From Arsukibacterium sp. UBA5043 (GTDB taxonomy: Bacteria; Pseudomonadota; Gammaproteobacteria; Enterobacterales; Alteromonadaceae), in NCBI GenBank assembly GCA_002415085.1, contig DIBV01000002.1:106117-170116 (forward strand): a stretch of 64,000 nt of DNA, read 5' to 3'. Shown here one piece after another: positions 55,679 through 64,000 of this stretch. Position 1 is the first letter of the stretch; every line of letters starts with the position of its first letter. The notes below the pieces were generated by a model that was given only the letters and a program-made list of their open reading frames with translations, was not told the origin of the DNA and made no database searches. The position numbers and the translations under genes were made by a program.

Positions 55679-56467
55679 CACGTCTGTCGTATTTTGCCAA
55701 AGTGCGGCTGCCAGCTCAGCCCGGCTTTCAGTTCGCAATTGACAAAACATATCAAATACATCAACCAGCCTGGCGGGTGTATTAATCTCTCCCTGTGAGC
55801 CAGCCAGAGGCATCGCTGGCGCATCGGTTTCCAGCACAAAGCTGTTTGGTGGCAACTTTTGTACGGTGTTACGGGTTTTCTGAGCTCGTTGATAGGTGAT
55901 GGTACCGCCAATTCCGAGTTTAAAACCAAGGTCCAGAAACGCTTTAGCCTGCTGCTGACTGCCAGAAAATGCATGCAAAATACCGCCCTGGTGAAACCGC
56001 TGTCTTTTAAGCTCTGCCAGCAATTGAGGCTGGCTTTTCCGATGATGCAAAATTACCGGTTTAGCATGCTTTGTTGCTACAGCAAGCTGCGACTCAAACA
56101 ACTGTTGCTGTAAGACAAAAGTATTTTCGGCTATGGTGAAATCCAGGCCAATTTCGCCTACCGCACACACGTTATCTGCATGCTGGCGGATTAACTGATC
56201 TAACCGCTCTACATTAAGCAGAGTATGTTCAGCGGCCCACCAGGGATGAATACCTAACGCAACATGCCAGGCGGGTTGTTCAGCGTGTAATTTAAGTAAA
56301 TTAGTCCAGGCGGTATGTGCAACCGCCGGAATAACCAGGGCTGCCACACCCACTTGTTGCGCTTGCTGCCAATAGATGTTCTGCTGCCGGGCAAGCTCGG
56401 GTAAGTCAAAATGACAGTGACTGTCAATTAGCCGGAATGATTTTGCAGGTTCAGCAATCAGGGACAT
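55664..56467 (-). CDS. TatD-family metal-dependent hydrolase (YjjV type)
   Basis: 267 residues. Metal-binding DSHCHFD near the N-terminus, GIHPWW, GEIGLDF, HHRKS, ILHAFSGS and ETDAPAMP. The group hydrolyses nucleic acid or D-aminoacyl substrates (TatD DNases); substrate is not certain for this branch. The start overlaps the pdxH stop by ten bases, so it is coupled to pdxH. Confidence 0.93.
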   Translation of the reverse strand: MSLIAEPAKSFRLIDSHCHFDLPELARQQNIYWQQAQQVGVAALVIPAVAHTAWTNLLKLHAEQPAWHVALGIHPWWAAEHTLLNVERLDQLIRQHADNVCAVGEIGLDFTIAENTFVLQQQLFESQLAVATKHAKPVILHHRKSQPQLLAELKRQRFHQGGILHAFSGSQQQAKAFLDLGFKLGIGGTITYQRAQKTRNTVQKLPPNSFVLETDAPAMPLAGSQGEINTPARLVDVFDMFCQLRTESRAELAAALWQNTTDVLRLM

Positions 56468-57108
56468 AGCCGTTCAATGTGCCAAAGGGGGGCTTCCTGC
56501 GCATCATCGGCTCTGCTATACATAAAGCGATCATGGAGCCGGTGCTCACCGCCTTGCCAGAATTCTATTTTATGGGGTCTGATTAAAAAGCCGCCCCAGA
56601 ATGAAGGCAGCGGTATTTCACCCTTTGAAAATTTATGTTTTATCTCAGCAAATTTTTGTAGCAGTGCCTGGCGGGTAGACACTGGCCTGCTTTGCTCTGA
56701 CGCCCAGGCTGCCAATTGGCTTTCTTTTGGCCTGGATAAAAAATATTTCATGACCTGGCTATCTGGTACTCGCTTGGCGATGCCAAAGACAATGACCTGG
56801 CGCTCCAGCGGATGCCAGGGAAAGTGCAGCGATACCTTAGGGTTAGCAGCCAGCTCAGTTGCTTTGCGGCTACCCAGGTTAGTGTAAAACGTAAAACCGT
56901 GCTGATTAACATCTTTTAGCAACACCAGCCGCTGGGATGGCTGGCCCTCACTATCGACACTCGCCACACACATCGCAGTTGGGTCCGGCAATTCTGCCGC
57001 AATCGCATCTTTTAACCAGAGTTCAAACTGCGCAATCGGATCGCTGTTAAGCGTGTTCAGCTCCAGCTTATCTTTGGTGTAACTGCGGCGAATATCGTCA
57101 ATTTTCAT
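56458..57108 (-). CDS. pdxH: Pyridoxamine 5'-phosphate oxidase
   Basis: 216 residues, FMN enzyme that makes PLP. The FMN/substrate segments QRLVLLKDVNQHGFTFYTNLGSRKATELAANP, FPWHPLERQV, and the C-terminal PSFWGGFLIRPHKIEFWQGGEHRLHDRF are all present. It starts with ATG overlapping the argS stop (TAATG). Confidence 0.98.
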   Translation of the reverse strand: MKIDDIRRSYTKDKLELNTLNSDPIAQFELWLKDAIAAELPDPTAMCVASVDSEGQPSQRLVLLKDVNQHGFTFYTNLGSRKATELAANPKVSLHFPWHPLERQVIVFGIAKRVPDSQVMKYFLSRPKESQLAAWASEQSRPVSTRQALLQKFAEIKHKFSKGEIPLPSFWGGFLIRPHKIEFWQGGEHRLHDRFMYSRADDAQEAPLWHIERLCP

Positions 57109-58847
57109 TACATACGCTCCATTACCTCTATCCCAAGCAAATCTAAACCTTGCTGCAGTACTCTAGAGGCTAAAATACTGAGCATTAAACGGCTGTTTCG
57201 CAACTCTGGTTCAACGCCCTCTTTTAAGATTGGACAAGCTTCGTAAAAGCTCATGTATAAACTGGCGAGTTCGTACAGATAATTACAAAGCAAATTAGGT
57301 TGGGCGTCTTTTATCACCATTTGCAGGGTTTCTTCTAAACGCAGTAACTTTACAGCCAGCTGTTTTTCTTGCACAGACTGTATCTGTATCGCGGCATTAA
57401 AGGTATCCGCCACCCCAGCTTTACGCAAAATACTGCGAACTCTGGTATAGGCGTACTGTAAATAGGGGGCGGTGGCCCCTTCAAAGCTTAGCATCGCCTC
57501 CCAGCTGAATATATAATCGCTGGTGCGGTTTTTCGATAAATCGGCAAATTTTACTGCGCCAATTCCTACCTTGTTAGCAATTTCTGCAACTTCTTCAGCG
57601 GTCAACTCTGTCGCTTTTTCCTGCAGCAAGGTATTAGCCCGAACTACGGCTTCTTCCAGTAAATCAGCAAGTTTTACCGTGCCACCGCTGCGGGTTTTGA
57701 ACGGTTTACCATCTTCCCCCATCATGGTGCCAAAAGGACAATGATCGTAAGCCGTACTATCGCGCAAATAACCCGCTTTACGTGCTACCAGCTCTACTTG
57801 TTTAAAATGCAGCGCCTGACGGGCATCAGTAAAAATAATAATTCGATCGGCAGATAACTCGTGGCTGCGGTACTGACATGCGGCTAAATCAGTGGTGGAG
57901 TACAAAAAGCCGCCACCGGTTTTCTGGATAATAAAAGGCGACGGATTGCCCTCTTTATCAGCTAGCTCCGCTAAAAACACCACCAGCGCCCCCATACTTT
58001 CCACGGCAAGTTTTCGCTGCTGCAAATCATCCACTATGCCATGTAACATGCTGTTGTAAGCACTTTCTGGTTTGATATCAGCGTGCTTTAGGGTCACATT
58101 AAGCTTGTGATACACCTCGTCGCTGTGTTTAATCGAGGTATCGATAAACAACTGCCATAATTTCTGACAATGTTCGTCGCCGCTTTGCAGCTTTACCACA
58201 TACTGACGCGACTTATCCGCAAAGCCGGTTTCATCATCAAAACGCTTTTTCGCTTCGCGATAAAAATCTTCCAGATCTGCCAAAGCTACCTGTTCTAAAT
58301 CGATCCCGGCGGCAATTTTATCTTCCAGGTGTGCTATCAGCATGCCGAACTGGGTGCCCCAATCACCCATATGATTCTGGCGGATAACTTTATCGCCCCA
58401 GAACTCCAGAGTACGAACCACCGCATCTCCGATTATAGTTGAGCGTAAATGCCCGACATGCATCTCTTTCGCAAGATTAGGCGCTGAGTAATCCACCACG
58501 ACGGTTTGCGGTTGCGGGTTTATGCTGACCCCCAAGCGTACGTCTGTAGCGGCTTGTTTTAGCTGCGAAGCCAACCAGTCGGCTTTCAGCGAAACGTTAA
58601 TAAAGCCGGGACCGGCGATCTCTGCTTTTTCAGCGATATCGCTTAAATCCAGCAGCGTCAGCAGTTTGCCGGCCAGTTCCCTCGGGTTAGTTTTTAATAA
58701 CTTTGCAGCGCCCATAGCACCATTAATCTGATACTCACCAAATTCAGGCCGGGTACTTTGGGTAACAGCGGGATTAGTGCCTTCCGGCAATCCCAGTGTG
58801 TTGAAGGCGACTAACGTTCTGTCATTAAGAAGTTGCTTAATATTCAT
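57108..58847 (-). CDS. argS: Arginyl-tRNA synthetase
   Basis: 579 residues, class I synthetase, typical length. HVGHLRST is the HIGH variant, and FKTRSGGTVKL stands for KMSKS, as often in ArgRS. An N-terminal additional domain and a C-terminal DALR domain (SFEGATAPYLQYAYTRVRSILRK) are present. It precedes pdxH. Confidence 0.99.
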   Translation of the reverse strand: MNIKQLLNDRTLVAFNTLGLPEGTNPAVTQSTRPEFGEYQINGAMGAAKLLKTNPRELAGKLLTLLDLSDIAEKAEIAGPGFINVSLKADWLASQLKQAATDVRLGVSINPQPQTVVVDYSAPNLAKEMHVGHLRSTIIGDAVVRTLEFWGDKVIRQNHMGDWGTQFGMLIAHLEDKIAAGIDLEQVALADLEDFYREAKKRFDDETGFADKSRQYVVKLQSGDEHCQKLWQLFIDTSIKHSDEVYHKLNVTLKHADIKPESAYNSMLHGIVDDLQQRKLAVESMGALVVFLAELADKEGNPSPFIIQKTGGGFLYSTTDLAACQYRSHELSADRIIIFTDARQALHFKQVELVARKAGYLRDSTAYDHCPFGTMMGEDGKPFKTRSGGTVKLADLLEEAVVRANTLLQEKATELTAEEVAEIANKVGIGAVKFADLSKNRTSDYIFSWEAMLSFEGATAPYLQYAYTRVRSILRKAGVADTFNAAIQIQSVQEKQLAVKLLRLEETLQMVIKDAQPNLLCNYLYELASLYMSFYEACPILKEGVEPELRNSRLMLSILASRVLQQGLDLLGIEVMERM

Positions 58848-58859
58848 AATACCGGCCTG

Positions 58860-60446
58860 TTAATGTTCACGGGTCTTCTGGAAAGAGATTTTCGGGTAGC
58901 GTTCAGTGGCCAGATTAAGATTCACCATCGTCGGCGCAATATACGTCAGATTGTCACCACCATCGAGCGCCAGGTTAGCGCTGGCTTTGTTTTGAAACTC
59001 TTGTAAGGCTTTGCCATCATTGCTATACACCCAGCGAGCGGTCGCGACGTTAACGCTTTCGTAGATAGCATCAACATTATATTCAGATTTCAAACGGCTA
59101 ACCACGACATCAAACTGCAATACCCCCACTGCGCCAACGATTAAATCATTAGTATCCAGGGGTCGGAAGACCTGCACTGCGCCTTCTTCAGATAATTGTA
59201 CCAACCCTTTGAGTAACTGCTTTTGCTTTAAAGGATCACGTAAACGGATCCGCCGGAATAATTCAGGGGCAAAATTAGGAATACCACTAAATTGCATATC
59301 TTCACCAGTAGTGAAGGTATCGCCAATTTTAATGGTGCCATGATTATGTAAGCCGATAATATCGCCAGGATAAGCCACGTCCAGATGCTCCCGGTCGCCA
59401 GCCAGAAAAGTCAGTGCTTGCGGGATCAATACATCCTTACCGATCCGTACATGTCGTACTTTCATACCCTTTTCATATTTACCGGAAACAATACGCAGAA
59501 AAGCGACCCGGTCACGATGTTTCGGGTCCATATTGGCTTGTATTTTAAACACAAAACCACTGAAACCTGGCTCAACGGGGGCAACTTCACGGCTGTTGGT
59601 CAGGCGGGATTGTGGCTTCGGCGCCCACTGCGTCAGACCATCAAGCATATGATCGACACCAAAGTTACCCAATGCAGTACCAAAGAAGACCGGCGTTAAT
59701 TCACCTTTTAAAAATAGCTCCTGATCAAACTCATTGCTGGCGCCCTGAACCAGCTCCATCTCATCACGTAATTGCTGAGCATAATAGCCAATACGTTTAT
59801 CCAACTCTGGGTTATTCAGGCCCTTAATCACATCTACTTCCTGGATAGTGTGCCCCATACCCGATTTATACAAAATAATTTCATCACGCAGAATATGGTA
59901 AACGCCTTTAAATTCCTTACCTGAGGCAATAGGCCAGGTAATCGGCGCACAAGCGATTTTTAACACACTTTCTACTTCGTCCAGCAGATCAACCGGGTCG
60001 CGAATGTCGCGATCCATTTTGTTCATAAAGGTGATAATAGGCGTATCACGCAGCCGGGTCACTTCCATCAGTTTAATAGTGCGGTCTTCAACACCCTTGG
60101 CGCCGTCAATTACCATCAGACAAGAGTCTACAGCCGTCAGCGTACGGTAAGTGTCTTCCGAGAAATCTTCATGACCAGGAGTATCAAGCAGGTTCACCAG
60201 ACAGTCATTGTAAGGAAACTGCATAACTGAAGTGGTGACAGAGATCCCACGCTCTTTTTCCATCTCCATCCAGTCTGAGGTAGCAAACTGGCCGGATTTC
60301 TTGCCTTTTACCGTACCTGCTTTTTGAATCAGGTGCCCGAACAATAATACTTTTTCAGTAATAGTCGTTTTACCGGCATCGGGGTGCGAAATAATCGCGA
60401 AAGTGCGTCTGCTGTCTATTTCATGCAGAAATTTATCTTTAGTCAT
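58860..60446 (-). CDS. prfC: Peptide chain release factor 3
   Basis: 528 residues (E. coli 529). The G domain has [30 protein letters not shown] and [11 protein letters not shown]3 recycles RF1 and RF2 after termination. ATG 60446 gives the family start [25 protein letters not shown]; a TTG three codons upstream is a chance extension. Confidence 0.98.
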   Translation of the reverse strand: MTKDKFLHEIDSRRTFAIISHPDAGKTTITEKVLLFGHLIQKAGTVKGKKSGQFATSDWMEMEKERGISVTTSVMQFPYNDCLVNLLDTPGHEDFSEDTYRTLTAVDSCLMVIDGAKGVEDRTIKLMEVTRLRDTPIITFMNKMDRDIRDPVDLLDEVESVLKIACAPITWPIASGKEFKGVYHILRDEIILYKSGMGHTIQEVDVIKGLNNPELDKRIGYYAQQLRDEMELVQGASNEFDQELFLKGELTPVFFGTALGNFGVDHMLDGLTQWAPKPQSRLTNSREVAPVEPGFSGFVFKIQANMDPKHRDRVAFLRIVSGKYEKGMKVRHVRIGKDVLIPQALTFLAGDREHLDVAYPGDIIGLHNHGTIKIGDTFTTGEDMQFSGIPNFAPELFRRIRLRDPLKQKQLLKGLVQLSEEGAVQVFRPLDTNDLIVGAVGVLQFDVVVSRLKSEYNVDAIYESVNVATARWVYSNDGKALQEFQNKASANLALDGGDNLTYIAPTMVNLNLATERYPKISFQKTREH

Positions 60447-60511
60447 GGTATCCAATATCAGTTAACAACCAGAGAGCTGGCTGACATAGCAATGAAAAAT
60501 AATTGTCGGGG

Positions 60512-60517
60512 ATTATA
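60512..60517 (-). promoter_or_regulatory. -10 element candidate for prfC
   Basis: A perfect TATAAT lies about 66 bp upstream of the prfC ATG on the minus strand. The -35 region is poor and lies within a GC-rich stem (60529-60535 with 60539-60545) that is just after the rimI stop. Confidence 0.35.
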
Positions 60518-60528
60518 GCAGCATCACT

Positions 60529-60545
60529 GGCGCTGGCACAGCGCC
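60529..60545 (-). terminator. Hairpin after rimI
   Basis: A perfect 7-bp stem (60529-60535 with 60539-60545, three-base loop). No T-run follows; it lies between rimI and the prfC promoter. Confidence 0.4.
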
Positions 60546-60548
60546 GGA

Positions 60549-61001
60549 TTAATTTGAAAACCGAAGTGGCAGACACATCATGATAGCGTCTTCTTTACCG
60601 CCAGCACTACTGTAGTAGTTTGGCCGACGCCCGGCTTCAATAAAGCCAAGTTTAGTGTACAAATTAATGGCAGAAACATTGGACGCCCTGACTTCCAGCC
60701 AGGCTTCTGTTGCCTCACGCTGCTCAGATTGGGCAATAAAATGCGTCAGCAACTTACCGCCAAGACCATTGCCTTGCTGATCACGTCGGATGCAAATGTT
60801 AAACAGCTGACTTTCAATAGCAATAAACTGGCCGAAATAAAAACCCAGCAATTGATCATTTGCAAAAATACCAAAATTGAAATATTGACTGCCAAAACAA
60901 GATGTAAATACACCTTCTGTCCATGGATAGCGATTGGCCACCGTTTCAATTGACAGTAAAGCAGGTATATCAGCAGTTGTAAGCGCTTTAATCAACATCA
61001 T
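60549..61001 (-). CDS. rimI: Ribosomal protein S18-alanine N-acetyltransferase
   Basis: 150 residues of GNAT fold. The acetyl-CoA loop reads RRDQQGNGLGGKLLTHFI (R/Q-x-x-G-x-G/A), and ASNVSAINLYTKLGFIEAGRRPNYY is the C-terminal motif. It acetylates the N-terminus of S18. The start overlaps the holD stop by 14 bases. Confidence 0.96.
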   Translation of the reverse strand: MMLIKALTTADIPALLSIETVANRYPWTEGVFTSCFGSQYFNFGIFANDQLLGFYFGQFIAIESQLFNICIRRDQQGNGLGGKLLTHFIAQSEQREATEAWLEVRASNVSAINLYTKLGFIEAGRRPNYYSSAGGKEDAIMMCLPLRFSN

Positions 61002-61332
61002 TAACCAGCAAAGGTTGTAGTAATATCCATAGCTGTTGCTTAAGGCCGGGCTGTTGCAGCGCAGTAAGAGCGGGGGTTATCAGTATATTATTATTTAGCT
61101 GGCATTGAGTCGCATCAGGGTCAATCTGCCAATCAGTAACCACAGATTGTCTCAGCAACAGAGTAATATCCGCACTTAGTACGGTAGCTTCTGGTTGCAG
61201 CAAGCCAGCTGTATCCCTAACACTGGTCAGATTTTCTGAACTGGTATTGTGGGTGAAAAAACCTGAGCGTGCCTGAAGTGGCTTGATATTAAGCTGACGG
61301 AGTAACTGAGACTGGCTTGCTGATATATTCAT
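60988..61332 (-). CDS. holD: DNA polymerase III psi subunit
   Basis: 114 residues. It begins MNISASQSQLLRQLNIKPLQARSGFF, which is a typical HolD start, and has the middle ITLLLRQSVVTDWQID. Psi links the clamp loader to chi and SSB. The frame extends into the tRNA gene but ATG 61332 is the natural start. It lies 12 bp after tRNA-Trp and before rimI, so it is likely cotranscribed with the tRNA. Confidence 0.85.
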   Translation of the reverse strand: MNISASQSQLLRQLNIKPLQARSGFFTHNTSSENLTSVRDTAGLLQPEATVLSADITLLLRQSVVTDWQIDPDATQCQLNNNILITPALTALQQPGLKQQLWILLQPLLVNDVD

Positions 61333-61344
61333 AATAAAGAAGAG

Positions 61345-61421
61345 TGGCAGGGGCAGAGGGATTCGAACCCCCAACCATCGGTTTTGGAGACCGCTGTTCT
61401 ACCAATTGGAACTATGCCCCT
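61345..61421 (-). tRNA. tRNA-Trp(CCA)
   Basis: 77 bases including encoded CCA. The acceptor stem AGGGGCA pairs TGCCCCT; anticodon loop CTCCAAA with anticodon CCA; D stem GTTC/GAAC and T arm GGGGG-TTCGAAT-CCCTC. The first anticodon-stem pair is G-A (27-43), a mismatch that is usually G-C or C-G. The gene sits directly in front of holD. Confidence 0.97.
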
Positions 61422-61436
61422 AGCGTTGGAGGCGCC

Positions 61437-61464
61437 ATTATACAAAAGCCTCTCCAAAGGTAAA
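61437..61464 (-). promoter_or_regulatory. Promoter of tRNA-Trp and holD-rimI
   Basis: A perfect TATAAT on the minus strand (61442-61437) lies 15 bp from the tRNA 5' end and is followed by a GC-rich discriminator (GGCGCC), as in stringent tRNA promoters. TTTACC, 16 bp upstream, is a weak -35. Confidence 0.65.
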
Positions 61465-61539
61465 GCAAAAAGCTGCACTAACGCATTCAATTGCATATAA
61501 AACGAACATCCACCTGTATATTGGCTTTAAACTTAACAG

Positions 61540-61565
61540 AAACCCGGCAGTTTGCCTACCGGGCT
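61540..61565 (-). terminator. Intrinsic-like terminator of the S9 peptidase gene
   Basis: A 10-bp stem with two wobbles (about 61565-61556 with 61550-61541) and loop GCAAA is followed by TCTGTT. It is the only terminator-like structure before the tRNA promoter. Confidence 0.6.
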
Positions 61566-61573
61566 GAACTCAG

Positions 61574-63637
61574 CTAATGCGATGTTGCTGTGGTACTGTC
61601 TCCATTATCTTTATCATGTCGATACTTATCAAACCAGTACAGAATATATGCCGTCTTTGCCATTAAATTGCTGGGCCGGCTATAAATGGAATGCGACGCT
61701 TCGGGGATCCTTACCATCGCTGTCTCAATGCCACGTAATTGCAATGCCTGATAAAACTGCTCTGTTTCTGAGATGGGTGTACGATGGTCCGCCTCACCAG
61801 TCATCAACATAGTGGGTGTAGTTACGTTGCCAACATAACTGATTGGTGAATACTTTAAATAATGTTCAGGATTTTCCCATGGCATAGCAGGGAACCAGTA
61901 TTGGCTGAAGTAACTGTACATATCGGCATTTAATACAAAGCTAATCCAGTTAATAACCGGCTTTACCGATACCGCAGCGGCAAACCGGTCGGTGTGGCCA
62001 ACTATCCAGGCTGTTAATGCACCGCCACCGCTGCCGCCGGTAACAAATAACGCTTTTTCGTCGATAAAACCTTTCGCAATTACTGCATCAACGCCGTCCA
62101 TCAGATCGTTAAAATCCTGACTGGGGTAATTATGATGAATAAGGTTAGCAAAGTCTTCACCGTAACTGGTGCTACCTCGCGGGTTGGTATAGAGCACAAC
62201 ATATCCCTTAGCTGCCATCAGTTGCAGCTCCATCGCAAAATGCGGGCCGTAGGCGGTGTGCGGGCCGCCATGGATTTCCAGGATTAACGGATATTGTTGT
62301 TTTGGGTCAAACTCTGGCGGATAGATAATCCAGCCGTGCAATTTGCGCTGGTCAACTGATGAATTGTACCAAAATTCTTCTACCTTACCGATATCACGCG
62401 CAAACAGCAGGTCAGCATTCAGTTCGGTTAACGTCCGTTTTTTACCTTTGATAATCACCGCCAGCTCAGCCGGCTGCTGGCTACTCATCTGAGTGTAGGC
62501 AACCAAGCCGTTATTTGCTGCGGCAAACTGACCACCACTGTACGGCCGGCCGTATGAGCCACCACCCAAATCTGCAGTAATAATGCTGCGTTTACCGGAT
62601 AAGGCTTGTTCAGCCAGAATACCTTTACCTTCATTATCATAAGAGATATACAAGGCTTTGCTGTTGGCTAGCCACTGAAAATCATCAATAGATCGGTCCA
62701 AATCCTCAGTTAAGTTGCGGATATTACTGCCGTCAATATTCATCACATACAACCGATCAGCCTGATGGGCCAGTTTTCGATCGTCAAAACCTACAAAGGC
62801 TATGTGTTTGCCATCAGGCGATAATAACGGGCTGTTATCGGGTCCATTACGATCGGTCAGTTGGGTCAGCTTACGTTCGTCCAGCGTTAACTTAAAAAGC
62901 TCACTGTTTAACGGTTTAGACTGCCACTGAGGATGACGATTGGCTGAAAAATATATTGCTTTACTATCATTGGCCCAGCTAATTGTACCAGAATGATTAA
63001 AATCGCCCTCAGTCAACTGAATGGCTGAGCCGCCGGATGAAGGCATTATATAGATATGCCGGAAACCGGATTTGGTATAGCCGGCACCATCAACCCGATA
63101 CTGTTTGCTGTCAATATAAACTGCGGCTTTCGCCCAATCTGCGTTTTCAGGCTTACCAGGCAGGGTTAGCGGTGACTTTACCGGTTTTGGGCTAAACATG
63201 CTAAAGGCCAGCCAATTGCCATCCGGTGACCAGCTTAAATTGGCAGGGCTTTGCGTTAATTGCCCCAGCTGCGATGTCCGCCCTGAATCCAGCCATTTAA
63301 TATGGATCTGACCATTGGCAATAAACGCCAAACGTTGATTATCCGGTGCCCAGCGTGGCGAGCTGGCATTGATATCTTTATCTGTTAACGGCTCTAGCTG
63401 CTTACCATCTGCAGAGCTTAACCATAACGTCATACGCCGACGATCTGCTTGCTTATCCATCCAGTTGCGCACAAACACAATCTTATTGCCGCTGGCATTT
63501 GGCTGAGGATCCGATACAAATTCAAGTTCAAACACATCTTCATATTGCAGCGGCTTAGCGGCAACACTAAAGCCAGAAAGGCTGAATAGCAGCGCTGTGG
63601 TAAAACACAGGCGGCTTGTTAGCTTAGTTAAACTCAT
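61574..63637 (-). CDS. S9 family peptidase (dipeptidyl / acylaminoacyl peptidase type), exported
   Basis: 687 residues. N-terminal signal (LCFTTALLFSLSGFSVAAK); then a seven-bladed beta-propeller with WD40-like TolB motifs (SPRWAPDNQRLAFIANGQ, LSWSPDGNWLAFSMFS, LLSPDGKHIAFVGF). The C-terminal alpha/beta hydrolase carries the nucleophile in VTGGSGGGALTAW, the Asp in MLMTGEADHRTP and the His in EASHSIYSRPS. It cleaves short peptides in the periplasm. Start at ATG 63637 has GGA seven bases away; ATG 63649 is also possible. The frame runs on to 63955 through non-coding hairpin DNA. Confidence 0.92.
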   Translation of the reverse strand: MSLTKLTSRLCFTTALLFSLSGFSVAAKPLQYEDVFELEFVSDPQPNASGNKIVFVRNWMDKQADRRRMTLWLSSADGKQLEPLTDKDINASSPRWAPDNQRLAFIANGQIHIKWLDSGRTSQLGQLTQSPANLSWSPDGNWLAFSMFSPKPVKSPLTLPGKPENADWAKAAVYIDSKQYRVDGAGYTKSGFRHIYIMPSSGGSAIQLTEGDFNHSGTISWANDSKAIYFSANRHPQWQSKPLNSELFKLTLDERKLTQLTDRNGPDNSPLLSPDGKHIAFVGFDDRKLAHQADRLYVMNIDGSNIRNLTEDLDRSIDDFQWLANSKALYISYDNEGKGILAEQALSGKRSIITADLGGGSYGRPYSGGQFAAANNGLVAYTQMSSQQPAELAVIIKGKKRTLTELNADLLFARDIGKVEEFWYNSSVDQRKLHGWIIYPPEFDPKQQYPLILEIHGGPHTAYGPHFAMELQLMAAKGYVVLYTNPRGSTSYGEDFANLIHHNYPSQDFNDLMDGVDAVIAKGFIDEKALFVTGGSGGGALTAWIVGHTDRFAAAVSVKPVINWISFVLNADMYSYFSQYWFPAMPWENPEHYLKYSPISYVGNVTTPTMLMTGEADHRTPISETEQFYQALQLRGIETAMVRIPEASHSIYSRPSNLMAKTAYILYWFDKYRHDKDNGDSTTATSH

Positions 63638-63731
63638 CCGAATATCCATTTGTTGAAAATTATCGGATGATACTAGCCTATTTTTGCAGCGAGGTGAAAA
63701 TGTTGCGCTTAAGCGGGCAAAGACAGAGATA

Positions 63732-63805
63732 AGCCGGCGGTGTACTACAGTGCTCACACTTACGCAAAGCTTGCTTGTCGCCTGGGGTCGCCCTACTCTC
63801 GCATG
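63732..63805 (-). repeat. 5S-rRNA-like segments upstream of the hairpin array
   Basis: The plus-strand sequence 63732-63744 equals the last bases of the window (63987-64000) except for one missing T. On the minus strand CATGCGAGAGTAGGG (63805-63791) is identical to the well-known conserved segment near the 3' end of E. coli 5S rRNA. Both look like remnants of 5S genes. They lie after the terminator of the rRNA operon. Confidence 0.55.
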
Positions 63806-63928
63806 GCGACAAAACTGCCGGGAGCAGTTTTGGACTGCCGCAGGCAGGCCCGAAGGGCGAAACACAGGGAAGTGTTTCGCAATGCCACCAGCGAAGCGCT
63901 GTGGCTGGGGTGGGAGTGTCGTACACCC
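63777..63928 (-). repeat. Array of six or seven consecutive hairpins
   Basis: Stems in order: 63787-63792 with 63805-63810; 63811-63818 with 63824-63831 (8 bp); 63835-63839 with 63843-63847; 63848-63851 with 63855-63858; 63857-63865 with 63872-63880 (9 bp); 63884-63893 with 63897-63905 (one bulge); 63913-63919 with 63923-63928 (weak). They are almost head to tail. No coding gene is supported here, although several frames stay open. Could be a composite intergenic repeat. Confidence 0.6.
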
Positions 63929-63938
63929 GCGCAGCGGA

Positions 63939-63970
63939 TAAAGCAAAAAGCCCACTCGATTGAGTGGGCT
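63939..63970 (-). terminator. Intrinsic terminator, probably of an rRNA operon
   Basis: A perfect 9-bp stem (63949-63957 with 63962-63970), loop of four, followed on the minus strand by TTTTTGCTTT. It lies just downstream of the putative 5S 3' end. Confidence 0.88.
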
Positions 63971-63986
63971 CTTTGGATTTATTGGG

Positions 63987-64000
63987 AGCCTGGCGGTGTA
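63987..64000 (-). rRNA. 5S rRNA, 3' tip only
   Basis: On the minus strand the last bases read TACACCGCCAGGCT, the usual 3' end of gammaproteobacterial 5S rRNA (CCGCCAGGC). The gene continues beyond the right edge. A terminator follows at 63939-63970, consistent with the end of an rrn operon. Confidence 0.55.

Noticed and set aside
63678-63955. Long open frames on both strands across the hairpin array, including an N-terminal extension of the S9 peptidase
   Set aside because: The sequence is made of back-to-back inverted repeats and 5S-like pieces; no ribosome site, no protein-like composition, and a proper signal peptide starts at 63637.
1-64000. CRISPR arrays, insertion sequences, prophage or toxin-antitoxin modules
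   Set aside because: No regularly spaced repeats, transposase, integrase or phage structural genes were seen in any frame.

Overview
The window reads as chromosomal DNA of a marine or freshwater gammaproteobacterium of the Alteromonadales/Chromatiaceae type. Rheinheimera, Arsukibacterium or Alishewanella is an inference from gene content and codon style; no database was searched. It is dense, mostly single-copy housekeeping DNA. I see no prophage, transposase or CRISPR array. A tRNA-Trp gene is present, and an rRNA operon on the minus strand appears to enter at the right edge.

Layout: 1-254 is the start of a small membrane protein leaving the left edge. 450-4633 is an RND efflux operon (adaptor plus pump, no outer-membrane channel). 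4637-6449 is an SDR/FAD-oxidoreductase pair, followed by msrA, an aromatic aminotransferase, a GAF-domain protein, a YciH/SUI1 factor and a response regulator with one dead and one live receiver. 10562-16754 codes for an exported M28 peptidase and two exported amidohydrolase-fold proteins. Then come a large GGDEF/EAL protein, a cytochrome c' / cytochrome b561 pair and a penicillin-acylase family enzyme.

23458-33543 is an aromatic amino acid region. pheA sits behind a well-formed Phe/Tyr leader-peptide attenuator. aroF-tyrA run convergently toward it, behind two TyrR-box-like sites placed over the promoter. About 6.4 kb of accessory genes separate pheA from tyrA: a lipoprotein, VOC, TPR, beta-CASP metallohydrolase, LOG and an AT-rich orphan.

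33668-48994 is conserved core: a DNAJ-related protein, rpsP-rimM-trmD-rplS, ffh, ypjD, corB, a lytic transglycosylase, gshA, pssA, clpB (sigma-32-like promoter), pgeF, rluD and bamD. As in Escherichia coli, pheA, tyrA-aroF, rplS-ffh-ypjD-yfjD and clpB-yfiH-rluD-bamD lie in one neighbourhood. 49048-61421 is a second E. coli-like block: radA, a double-PilZ protein, serB/ytjB, tatD-type, pdxH, argS, prfC, rimI, holD and tRNA-Trp. An alpha/beta hydrolase downstream of serB is split by one in-frame stop codon. The window ends with an S9 peptidase, a run of six or seven consecutive hairpins with 5S-rRNA-like segments, an intrinsic terminator and what looks like the 3' tip of a 5S rRNA gene.

The most informative regulatory findings are the pheA attenuator and the tandem TyrR-like boxes. 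The least explained sequence is the hairpin array at 63777-63928.
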